Positions 27,735-35,054 of a stretch of DNA of 64,000 bases are shown piece after piece. A program made the position numbers and the translations under genes. The DNA is from Physcousia sp015060555. Its GTDB lineage: Bacteria > Bacteroidota > Bacteroidia > Bacteroidales > Bacteroidaceae. Positions within the stretch are counted from its first letter, which is position 1, and each line of letters starts with the position of its first letter. Location of the stretch: the NCBI GenBank assembly GCA_015060555.1, contig SUYG01000045.1:186001-250000 (forward strand), in the 5' to 3' direction. The notes below the pieces were generated by a model. That model saw only the letters and a list, made by a program, of their open reading frames with translations. It had not been told where the DNA came from and ran no database searches.

Positions 27735-28247
27735 ATGAAAAAATTCTTAGCTTTTGTAGTTTTCGTGATAGCGCTCGTCTGGGGTTGCAACCGCTGCAGC
27801 GATAAGGAATCCCCCAAGGACGATGTGCTCAAGGAGGTCACCGTGTCAGCCAAAGTCGCCAACCTGCGCTCAGGTCCCGGCACCAACTACGCCGTCATCA
27901 GCGCTAACGCCGACGGCAGTGGCGGCAAGTGCCAGGTGCGTCGCGGCACCAAGCTCGATGTGCTGTCCGAGAGCGGTGGCTGGTTCAAGATCCGTGTACC
28001 GCGTGAGGAGCGCACCGCCTACATCAAGCAGACCCTCTGCAACGACCCCTCTGCCAAGAGCAAGAGCCGCAACTCCGGTTCACGAAAGGGTAGGGGAGCG
28101 TCCTCGGACAATCCCTCTGCTTCTTCCACCACCGCTAGCGAGGCCACCACGCCTGAGGTCAATCCGGCACCCCCTGTTGCGCCTGCAGAGGAAGAGGTCG
28201 TGGAGATGACCTCCGGACGTGGCTCGCAGGACGAAGTCTTCTACTAA
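27735..28247 (+). CDS. SH3-domain lipoprotein
   Basis: 170 residues. It begins MKKFLAFVVFVIALVWGCNR, a signal peptide with a lipobox (VWGC), so it is probably a lipoprotein. A bacterial SH3 domain spans about 35-100 (VSAKVANLRSGPGTNYAVIS and WFKIRVPREERTAYIKQTL), which usually binds peptidoglycan. A Ser/Thr/Pro-rich low-complexity tail follows. It is the last gene of the cluster and the only exported one. Confidence 0.85.
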   Translation: MKKFLAFVVFVIALVWGCNRCSDKESPKDDVLKEVTVSAKVANLRSGPGTNYAVISANADGSGGKCQVRRGTKLDVLSESGGWFKIRVPREERTAYIKQTLCNDPSAKSKSRNSGSRKGRGASSDNPSASSTTASEATTPEVNPAPPVAPAEEEVVEMTSGRGSQDEVFY

Positions 28248-28261
28248 TCCATCCTAAACAT

Positions 28262-28390
28262 TCACCACAGATTTCTCAGATTAAACAGATTCATGTCAGC
28301 TCCTAATCCGTGAAATTATTATCTAAATTTCACAGATTGACGAGACAACCCTCAAAGAAATTCCTGTAATCCGTGTAATCTGCGGTTCAT
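28262..28390. repeat. inverted-repeat intergenic element (cagatt / aatctg type)
   Basis: The left part carries ccacagatttctcagattaa then acagatt; the right part ends aatccgtgtaatctgcgg, the reverse complement in outline. Between are aatccgtg and ttcacagatt copies. No gene is seen in this gap; it looks like a dispersed intergenic repeat that may also end transcription. Confidence 0.65.
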
Positions 28391-28413
28391 TAAATAACTA
28401 ACAACTAAAGACT

Positions 28414-29577
28414 ATGGGTCATTCATCTTGGTTTGACACAATCCGCATCTATCATCTGTTGATAGACCGCTTCAACGGCGGTTGGCAGGTGCCGCCTGTC
28501 AGCGAGAACGTGTTTTGTGGGGGTAACCTGCAAGGGGTCATCACTAAGCTCGACTACATCAGGCAGCTGGGCTTCAACGCCATCATGCTCTCGCCCATCT
28601 ACAAGAGTCAGAACTATCATGGTTACCACACGCTGAGCATGGATGAGGTAGATCCGCACTTCGGTACATGGGACGACTACCAGCAGCTGCTGGACGAGGC
28701 TCATGCTCGCGGGATGCGCGTCATCTGTGATTTCGTGCCCAATCATTGCTGGTACCAGGCACCGATGTTCACCGAGGCGCTGCTCAAGAATGGCGGCAAG
28801 CACCACGACTGGTTTGCCTTCCTTGGTGACAGCACCGACGACTTCGTGTCCTTCCTGGGCTTCGGCGACCTGCCCAAGTTCAACTTGAAGAACCCCGAGG
28901 TGGTGGCTTTCATGCTGGAGAAGGCCGAGCGTCTGGCGCGTATGGGCGTGGATGCCTTCCGCATCGATCATGCGCTGGGACAGCCCTTCAGCTTCCTGCA
29001 GCTCCTGCGCCACAGCCTGCAGACTTTGCGCAGCGACATCGTGGTCTTCGGCGAGGTGTGGGCCTTCGGCATTGGTCCGCAGCTGGCCAGCCAGCTCCAT
29101 TTCAGGACACAGCAGCGCCTCGATGAGTTCCTGGCACAGGAGACACGCCCGTTCAGTCAGGATGCCTTGCAGGGCGACTACGTGGGTACGCTGGACGGCG
29201 TGCTGGACTTCGCCTATCGCGACATCCTGCTGGAGGAAATCCACGCCGGCCACCGCATTCGGGGCAACGCTGCACTGCGCAGTAAGGTGGAAGCGCACTT
29301 TGCCCACTACCCCGACGACTTCAAGCTGGTGCTCTTTCTGGACAACCACGACACCGACCGCTTCCTCTTCGACTGCGGCGACGATGTGTCGCTGCTGCAG
29401 GAGGCCATTGACTTCTCCATGGAGCTCAACCGCCCCTTCTCGTTCCTCTACGGCACCGAGCAGCTGATGACTATCAAGTCCACCATCTTCAACGCTGAGC
29501 CCTATGCCGACCTGCGCGTGCGCTGCTGCATGGACTGGTCGGTAGAGCCACAGGTTCGAATGAAGAATGACGAATGA
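28414..29577 (+). CDS. alpha-amylase family (GH13) glycosidase
   Basis: 387 residues, cytoplasmic (no signal peptide), short for GH13 and with little C-terminal domain. GH13 catalytic regions are in order: VICDFVPNHC (about 105), DAFRIDHALGQP (nucleophile Asp, about 185), VVFGEVWAFG (acid/base Glu, about 212) and FLDNHDTDRF (about 310). The DNA end runs into a microrepeat (aatgaagaatgacgaatgac), which supplies the last residues KNDE. It is the first of four closely packed genes: GH13, STAS, GH13_11, HATPase. Confidence 0.9.
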   Translation: MGHSSWFDTIRIYHLLIDRFNGGWQVPPVSENVFCGGNLQGVITKLDYIRQLGFNAIMLSPIYKSQNYHGYHTLSMDEVDPHFGTWDDYQQLLDEAHARGMRVICDFVPNHCWYQAPMFTEALLKNGGKHHDWFAFLGDSTDDFVSFLGFGDLPKFNLKNPEVVAFMLEKAERLARMGVDAFRIDHALGQPFSFLQLLRHSLQTLRSDIVVFGEVWAFGIGPQLASQLHFRTQQRLDEFLAQETRPFSQDALQGDYVGTLDGVLDFAYRDILLEEIHAGHRIRGNAALRSKVEAHFAHYPDDFKLVLFLDNHDTDRFLFDCGDDVSLLQEAIDFSMELNRPFSFLYGTEQLMTIKSTIFNAEPYADLRVRCCMDWSVEPQVRMKNDE

Positions 29578-29593
29578 CAAATCAAATAAAGCC

Positions 29594-29905
29594 ATGAACA
29601 TAGAAATCCATTCATTGGGAGCCAGACTCGACTCCTTCAACTACCAGGAAGCCCAGGATGCCCTCCTGGCCATTATCGAGAAAGGCAGCAACGCCATCCT
29701 CGACATGACAGCCTGCAACTACGTTTCCAGCACCGGCCTGCGTGTGCTCCTCTCTTCCAAAAAGATGGCCGAGGCCAAAGGCCTGCAACTCTATCTTGTG
29801 GGCTTCAGCGACGAAGTCCGTGACATCATGGAGGTCACCGGCTTCGACAACTTCTTCGAATCCTTTGCCACCGTGGATGAGTGCCTGAAGGCGTTGGCAA
29901 TTTAA
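29594..29905 (+). CDS. STAS-domain anti-sigma-factor antagonist-like protein
   Basis: The start chosen is ATG 29594 (MNIEIHSLGARLDSF), 103 residues; an in-frame ATG at 29567 lies inside microrepeat DNA and overlaps the GH13 gene. It is a single STAS domain with the phosphorylation-site segment ACNYVSSTGLRVL (Ser45/Ser46), as in SpoIIAA/RsbV. In partner switching such proteins bind an RsbW-like kinase when unphosphorylated. An RsbW-like ATPase is encoded two genes downstream. Its placement between two alpha-glucan enzymes is unusual. Confidence 0.9.
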   Translation: MNIEIHSLGARLDSFNYQEAQDALLAIIEKGSNAILDMTACNYVSSTGLRVLLSSKKMAEAKGLQLYLVGFSDEVRDIMEVTGFDNFFESFATVDECLKALAI

Positions 29906-29909
29906 TAGT

Positions 29910-29988
29910 TGATATAATCGTCAAATCGTCAAATTGTAAAATTGTCCAATTGTCCAATTGTCCAATTGTAAGATTGTCCAATTCCATC
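29910..29988. repeat. tandem microrepeat (ttgtccaa, 8-9 nt)
   Basis: At least five tandem units of the type (aa)ttgtccaa/ttgtaaaa/ttgtaaga fill the gap between the STAS and GH13_11 genes. They contain no start codon suitable for a gene. Confidence 0.85.
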
Positions 29989-32145
29989 ATGCTGAGAGTC
30001 GATTTGTTCCCCACCCATGAATACCAGGGGCTGAAGTTACGTCCGGGCAGACCCTATCCCTTCGGGGCATCCGTCGTTCCGGGAGCTGTCAACTTCTCGA
30101 TCTATTCCCGCTATGCCACCGACTGCACGCTGGTGCTCTTCCGCAACCGCGAGAAGGAGCCCTTCATCGAGATACCCTTCTTCAAGGAGTTCCGCATGGG
30201 CAATGTCTTTTCCATGATCGTTTTCGACTTGGATTACGAGAATATCGAGTATGGCTTCCGCATGGACGGCCCCTTCCAGCCCGAAGAAGGTCACCGCTTC
30301 GACAAGTCAAAGATTCTCCTCGACCCCTACGCTAAGCTTATCGTGGGGCGCGATGTATGGGGCCAGCAACCCAACTGGGACAACATCTACCCCTACCGCT
30401 CGCGCGTCGTCTTCTCCGACTTCGACTGGGAGAACGATGTGCCGCTGGAGACACCCATCAACGACCTCGTCGTCTATGAGATGCACGTGCGCAACTTCAC
30501 CTGCGGCGCAGCCTCCGGCGTGAAGCATCGTGGCACCTTCGCCGGCATCATCGAGAAGATTCCCTACCTCAAGGAGCTGGGTGTCAACTGCGTGGAATTG
30601 ATGCCCATCCATGAGTTCGACGAGTTCGAGAACCACCGTACCTCGCCCGTCGATGGCCGCGAACTCTTCAACCTCTGGGGCTACAGCAACGTGGGCTTCT
30701 TCGCTCCCAAGGCTGCCTATGCCTCGTCAGGGCGCTTCGGCATGCAGGTCGATGAGCTGAAAAACCTTGTCAAACGGCTCCATGCCAACGGCATCGAAGT
30801 CATCCTCGATGTCGTTTTCAACCACACCGCAGAGGGCAATGAGAACGGGCCCTATATCTCCTATCGCGGCATTGACAACAAGACCTACTACATGCTGACG
30901 CCCGACGGCCACTACTTCAACTTCAGCGGATGCGGCAACACCCTCAACTGCAACAACCCCAATGTGCGCGACATGATTGTCGAGAGCCTTCGCTACTGGG
31001 TCAGTGACTATCACATCGACGGTTTCCGCTTCGACCTCGCTGCCATCCTCGGTCGCGACCAAAACGGCAACCCCATGTCTAATCCCCCGCTGCTGGAATC
31101 CCTGGCCCACGACCCCATTCTCGGCAAGACAAAGCTCATTGCCGAGGCGTGGGATGCCGGCGGACTCTACCAGGTGGGCTCCTTCCCCTCATGGGGGCGC
31201 TGGGCAGAATGGAATGGGAAATTTCGTGACAGCATACGCCGCTTTATCAAGGGCGACACACAAGTTCTTGCCGATGTCAAGGAACGCATCATCGGTTCCC
31301 CCGACCTCTATGCCTCACAGCGGCGTGGCATCAAGGCCAGCGTCAACTTCGTCACCGCACACGACGGCTTCACGCTCATGGATCTCGTGTCCTACAACAG
31401 CAAGCACAACGAAGCCAACGGCGAGGACAACCGCGACGGCGAGAACAACAACAACAGCTGGAACTGCGGCTGCGAGGGTGCCACCGACGACCCAGACATC
31501 AACCGCCTGCGCCACCAGCAGATGAAGAACGCTGTCACGCTCCTCATGGTCAGCCAGGGCACCCCCATGATTCTCTCCGGCGACGAGATGGGCAACAGCC
31601 AGTTCGGCAACAACAATGCCTACTGTCAGGACAACGAAGTCGCGTGGCTCGACTGGAACGACCTTCAGAAGAATGCCGACATCTTCCGCTTCTTCAAGCA
31701 CATCATCCAGTTCCGTCGCCAGCATAAAGTGCTGCGCTACGAGGAACACCTCAGCCACACCGACTACCTCGGCCTTGGCTACCCCGATTTCTCGTGGCAC
31801 GGCGTGCGCGCCTGGCAGCCCCACAGCTGTCACGAGAACCTCACCGCCGCCTTCATGCTCAACGGCCGCTATGCAGTTTCGGCTCCTTCAGGCTCTCCCG
31901 AAGGCTCCTCCGAAGGCACCCCCGATGACTTTATCTACGTGGCCATGAACATGCACTGGGAGATGCACGGCTTCGAGCCGCCCCAGCTGCCCCAGGGTAT
32001 GGCCTGGCACATCTTCGCCAACACCGGGATGCCGTCGCCCGAGGACATCTTCGAGCCCGGCACGGAGCCTGTCATCGAGAACCAGCATGAAATCCTGGTG
32101 GGCCCGCGTTCTATCATCATCTTAGTAGGGAGGGAAACATCATGA
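29989..32145 (+). CDS. glycogen debranching enzyme, isoamylase/GlgX type (GH13_11)
   Basis: The ATG at 29989 (MLRVDLFPTHEYQGLKLR) gives 718 residues; earlier in-frame codons fall in microrepeat DNA. An N-terminal CBM48-like domain (about 10-125) is followed by a GH13 barrel with VVYEMHVRNFT, VVFNHTAEGNE, DGFRFDLAAILGRD (nucleophile Asp), LIAEAWDAGG (acid/base Glu) and FVTAHDGFTL. It cleaves alpha-1,6 branches of glycogen or related glucans. No signal peptide. The stop overlaps the start of the following HATPase gene (ATGA), so enzyme and regulator are co-translated. Confidence 0.93.
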   Translation: MLRVDLFPTHEYQGLKLRPGRPYPFGASVVPGAVNFSIYSRYATDCTLVLFRNREKEPFIEIPFFKEFRMGNVFSMIVFDLDYENIEYGFRMDGPFQPEEGHRFDKSKILLDPYAKLIVGRDVWGQQPNWDNIYPYRSRVVFSDFDWENDVPLETPINDLVVYEMHVRNFTCGAASGVKHRGTFAGIIEKIPYLKELGVNCVELMPIHEFDEFENHRTSPVDGRELFNLWGYSNVGFFAPKAAYASSGRFGMQVDELKNLVKRLHANGIEVILDVVFNHTAEGNENGPYISYRGIDNKTYYMLTPDGHYFNFSGCGNTLNCNNPNVRDMIVESLRYWVSDYHIDGFRFDLAAILGRDQNGNPMSNPPLLESLAHDPILGKTKLIAEAWDAGGLYQVGSFPSWGRWAEWNGKFRDSIRRFIKGDTQVLADVKERIIGSPDLYASQRRGIKASVNFVTAHDGFTLMDLVSYNSKHNEANGEDNRDGENNNNSWNCGCEGATDDPDINRLRHQQMKNAVTLLMVSQGTPMILSGDEMGNSQFGNNNAYCQDNEVAWLDWNDLQKNADIFRFFKHIIQFRRQHKVLRYEEHLSHTDYLGLGYPDFSWHGVRAWQPHSCHENLTAAFMLNGRYAVSAPSGSPEGSSEGTPDDFIYVAMNMHWEMHGFEPPQLPQGMAWHIFANTGMPSPEDIFEPGTEPVIENQHEILVGPRSIIILVGRETS

Positions 32146-32603
32146 GCCACTACCATTTCCAGCCCATTCGCGAACAGGGCCGCCTCATCCTTGACACCGT
32201 CCTCGCCTCGCCGGAGTTTGCCGAATGCTCCATGAAGGAGACGCTGACCTTCCGTCTGGCCTGCGAGGAAATCATCATGAACGTCATCTTCTACGCCTAC
32301 CCCGAGAATGTCGAAGGCTTCATCGATGTGGACGTGCAGAAGGCTCCTCTGCCAGCCCCCGCTGCCCTATCTGAAGCTTCTGCTGTAGCCGCCTCCACGG
32401 CCCGCATCACCATCCGCTTCACAGACGGCGGCATCCCCTTCAACCCCCTCGAGCGCGAGAAACCCGACACTCAGATGGCATGGAAACTTCGTGACATCGG
32501 AGGCCTCGGCATCTTCCTCGTCATTAAGAAGATGGATGATGTCCGCTATACCTATGCCGACAACAAGAACATCCTGACCATCGAGAAGGGTGTTGCGAAA
32601 TAA
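32142..32603 (+). CDS. RsbW/SpoIIAB-like HATPase (anti-sigma factor kinase-like)
   Basis: 153 residues, one GHKL ATPase domain. The N box is LACEEIIMNVIFYAYP (about 40-55), the G1 box FTDGGIPFNP (about 103), and the glycine-rich lid DIGGLGIFLVIKKMDDVRY (about 125-143). This matches serine kinases that phosphorylate STAS partners. An Ala/Pro-rich insertion sits at about 68-88. It overlaps the GH13_11 gene by 4 nt and is two genes from a STAS protein; no sigma factor is nearby, so the final target is unknown. Confidence 0.9.
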   Translation: MSHYHFQPIREQGRLILDTVLASPEFAECSMKETLTFRLACEEIIMNVIFYAYPENVEGFIDVDVQKAPLPAPAALSEASAVAASTARITIRFTDGGIPFNPLEREKPDTQMAWKLRDIGGLGIFLVIKKMDDVRYTYADNKNILTIEKGVAK

Positions 32604-33238
32604 CCCACAGACGCCTTTTTTTGTTCAATGGGTGGGCGCTTGATGTGCCCTTTCGTGCTCCTTTTCACGCACCTTGGTGCGTTGGCCTTTGCACCTTGGT
32701 GCATCGCGCTTCGATGCTTGGTGCGTTTTTTTTGATGCTGCAAAGGTACGACATCGCCATTGCGGTTTTCGAATGTTTGGCCAACTTTTTATCAAATAAA
32801 CAAGAGTATCAAGCCGCACAAGGATGTGATGAAAGCCATCCGAAAGATGGATCTGGCATGGACGGAAGTATGTGAGGGAAAAATTTCCCTGTCATCGAGA
32901 ACCGTCATCCACCCTAATGGCGGTGTGCGCGAAGTGCCGACGGGGATGAGGTCGTGATTCACGACTCCATCGGTTGCCTGCAGGAGGCGGTCATCATCAT
33001 TTGTGGTTAAATGACTCGAGGAAGAAGGAAAAATCATCATCGAAAACAGACCTCTCAAAAACCCCGTTTTAAGAACGAAAGGAGAAGAAAAATGAAAGAA
33101 AAAAGAAGCAAAAAAGAAAGTAATAAAGAAGAGGCTAAGAAAGAAGGTACGGAAGTACTTGTATTTGATGCATCAAAACAGCTTCGTTCCGTGAGGACTT
33201 AAAGATCGACAGGTACGCGCTCATCTGCAGAAAAACAA
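32604..33238. other. 635-bp stretch without a convincing gene
   Basis: It contains palindromes ACGCACC-TT-GGTGCGT (32667-32682) and TGCACC-TT-GGTGCA (32690-32703), a T8 run at 32726-32733, and a minus-strand box. Small open frames at 32760-32957 and 33011-33202 (the second very rich in Lys/Arg) lack start signals and family resemblance. The region reads like decayed or noncoding DNA. Confidence 0.5.
32741..32748 (-). promoter_or_regulatory. possible minus-strand -7 box (TACCTTTG)
   Basis: Reverse complement of caaaggta. A transcript starting near 32733 would run leftward through the GCACC/GGTGC palindromes. No clear -33 element; no gene in that direction, so a small RNA is possible. Confidence 0.4.
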
Positions 33239-33268
33239 CCAGGGGACATCTCTTCCGATGTCCCCTGG
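33239..33268. terminator. hairpin terminator downstream of trxB
   Basis: CCAGGGGACATC and GATGTCCCCTGG form a perfect 12-bp stem with a 6-nt loop, flanked by AACAA/TTGTT. It lies 24 nt beyond the trxB stop. Confidence 0.8.
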
Positions 33269-33291
33269 CTTGTTGTGATGTGGTTGGCGGG

Positions 33292-34224
33292 TTATAGTGT
33301 TGCGAGGTAGCGCTCAGCTTCGATGGCGGCTTTGGCGCCCGAACCGGCTGCAACGACGGCCTGGCGGTAGTGGGGGTCGGCGACGTCGCCGGCAGCAAAG
33401 ATGCCGGGTATGCCGGTGCGCGGGGAGTCGCCTTCGGTGAGGATGTAGCCAGTGTCGTCGGTCTTCACCCACGGACGGAAGATGTCGGAGTTGGGCTTGT
33501 GGCCGATGGCGAGGAAGAAGCCGTCGATGGCAATGTCATAGCGGCGCTCGTCGGCCTCGCCTTTGCGATAGACGACGTGAGCACCCTCGACACCGTTCTC
33601 GCCGAAGAGGCCGAGGGTGTTGTGCTCGAAGAGGACTTCAATCTTGGGGTTGTTGAGGACACGCTCCTGCATAATCTGTGTGGCACGCAGGAAGGGCTTG
33701 CGCACGATGAGATAGACCTTGGCGGCGAGGCCGGCAAGATAGGAGGCTTCCTCGCAGGCGGTGTCGCCGCCGCCGACAACGGCAACGGTCTTCTTGCGGT
33801 AGAAGAAGCCATCACAGGTGGCGCAGGCGGAGACACCCTGACCGCGGTATTTCTCTTCATCGGCCAGACCCAGGTATTTGGCTGAGGCGCCGGTGGCGAT
33901 GATGAGGCTGTCACAGGTGGCCTCGCTGTCGTCGTCGAACCAGATGTGGTAGGGGGCTTGGCTGAGGTCGGTCTTGACGGCCATGGCAGCATGGAACTGG
34001 CAGCCGAAGCGCTCGGCCTGGCTGCGGAGGTTGTCCATGAGCTCGTTGGCATCGATGCCTTCGGGGAAGCCGGGGAAGTTCTCGACTTCGGTGGTGGTGG
34101 TCAGCTGGCCACCGGGCTGGAGACCTTCATACAGGACGGGGGTGAGGCCGGAGCGTCCGGCATAGATGGCAGCCGTGTAGCCTGCGGGGCCGCTGCCGAG
34201 GATGAGGAGGGGGTAGTGGGACAT
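33292..34224 (-). CDS. trxB: thioredoxin reductase (TrxB)
   Basis: The start MSHYPLLILGSGPAGYTAA at 34224 gives 310 residues, the usual size; the frame stays open further upstream but that part overlaps the LolA-like gene and was rejected. FAD-binding GSGPAG at 10-15, redox pair Cys134-Ala-Thr-Cys137 in ACATCDGFF, the NADPH-binding VVGGGDTACEEA, and the C-terminal GIFAAGDVADPHYRQ are all present. It reduces thioredoxin with NADPH in the cytoplasm. The LolA-like gene lies 47 nt upstream. Confidence 0.97.
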   Translation of the reverse strand: MSHYPLLILGSGPAGYTAAIYAGRSGLTPVLYEGLQPGGQLTTTTEVENFPGFPEGIDANELMDNLRSQAERFGCQFHAAMAVKTDLSQAPYHIWFDDDSEATCDSLIIATGASAKYLGLADEEKYRGQGVSACATCDGFFYRKKTVAVVGGGDTACEEASYLAGLAAKVYLIVRKPFLRATQIMQERVLNNPKIEVLFEHNTLGLFGENGVEGAHVVYRKGEADERRYDIAIDGFFLAIGHKPNSDIFRPWVKTDDTGYILTEGDSPRTGIPGIFAAGDVADPHYRQAVVAAGSGAKAAIEAERYLATL

Positions 34225-34271
34225 GTGTGAAGGAAATATGAGATATGAGATATAAAATATAAAATGTATAA

Positions 34272-34904
34272 TTACCGCAGGTCGATGACCTCGACATTGG
34301 GGTAGTCTTGCTTGGGGAAGGTGAAGGTGGCGGGGGGCAGCACGAAGCCGTTTTGGAAGGAATGGATGGCCAGACGAATCCAGTTGCCGTCGCGCTTGGC
34401 GCGGATGCAGAGGGGGTTGTAGGTGGCCTGGTCGATGTCGATGAAGATGTCGCTGTAGTCGGAACCCTTGTAGCGGGGCCACAGGTGTACGACGAAGGTG
34501 GCACGTCCGCGCAGCGTCGATTTCGACATGCTGTAGTTGAAGCCACGCTTGTAAATGTTCACGAGGATGGCGGGGTTGATTTCTACGAGGTCGTCTTCGT
34601 CGGGTTCTGTGATGTTGACTTCGTGGCTGCCTGTCATCATGCTCCACTGTGTCTTGCCGTCAAACCAGGTGAGAATCTCGTCGGTGGCGATGAAGAAGCG
34701 TTTGCCGTCCATCTGTATGGAACCGCTGCTCTCGCTCTGCGGCGTGGTGCCGTCGAACTGTGTGGCTTTGAACTTGGCCATCACGCCGCCTTGCTTGGTA
34801 AGGCGTGCAGCGGTGGTATCCAGCACTTTGCGGGCGCTCTGGCCATAGGCGGCGGTGGAGAACGCTGCGGCTAAAATAAGGAGAGAGAGTGATTTACGCA
34901 TCAT
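34272..34904 (-). CDS. LolA-like outer-membrane lipoprotein carrier/sorting protein
   Basis: The ATG at 34904 (MMRKSLSLLILAAAFSTAAYG) gives 210 residues with a Sec signal peptide ending near AYGQ. The mature part shows the LolA-like half-barrel order: a helix DTTAARLTKQGGVMAKFKATQ, then SSGSIQMDGKRFFIATDEILTWFDGKTQWSM and later antiparallel strands to PNVEVIDLR. It carries lipoproteins across the periplasm or is a LolA paralogue. It lies upstream of trxB on the same strand. Confidence 0.8.
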   Translation of the reverse strand: MMRKSLSLLILAAAFSTAAYGQSARKVLDTTAARLTKQGGVMAKFKATQFDGTTPQSESSGSIQMDGKRFFIATDEILTWFDGKTQWSMMTGSHEVNITEPDEDDLVEINPAILVNIYKRGFNYSMSKSTLRGRATFVVHLWPRYKGSDYSDIFIDIDQATYNPLCIRAKRDGNWIRLAIHSFQNGFVLPPATFTFPKQDYPNVEVIDLR

Positions 34905-34914
34905 TTTATTTGAC

Positions 34915-35040
34915 AAATTTACAATTTACAATTTACGATTTATGGAATGATTCCGAGCATTCGTTATTTCGATAATTCGTTATTTCGTAATAACGTAATA
35001 ACGTAATAACGAGATTTTGCGCTCCAAAAGTTCATTTCTC
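34915..35040. repeat. AT-rich microrepeats (aatttac, taataacg units)
   Basis: The gap between ftsK and the LolA-like gene consists of aatttacaatttacaatttacg and then attcgttatttcg / taataacgtaataacgtaataacg tandem units. No gene. Confidence 0.85.
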
Positions 35041-35054
35041 ACATTCCCTTCCAT

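Noticed and set aside
29567..29593. Earlier start of the STAS gene
   Set aside because: The added residues come from microrepeat DNA inside the GH13 gene end; the later ATG fits the STAS domain start.
33011..33202. Lys/Arg-rich 63-codon frame
   Set aside because: No family, no promoter with a clear -33/-7 pair and AT-rich low-complexity coding; noted only as part of the gap.
34225..34647. N-terminal extension of TrxB
   Set aside because: It overlaps the LolA-like gene and is rich in His/Arg/Pro, while MSHYPLLILGSGPAG is the normal N terminus.
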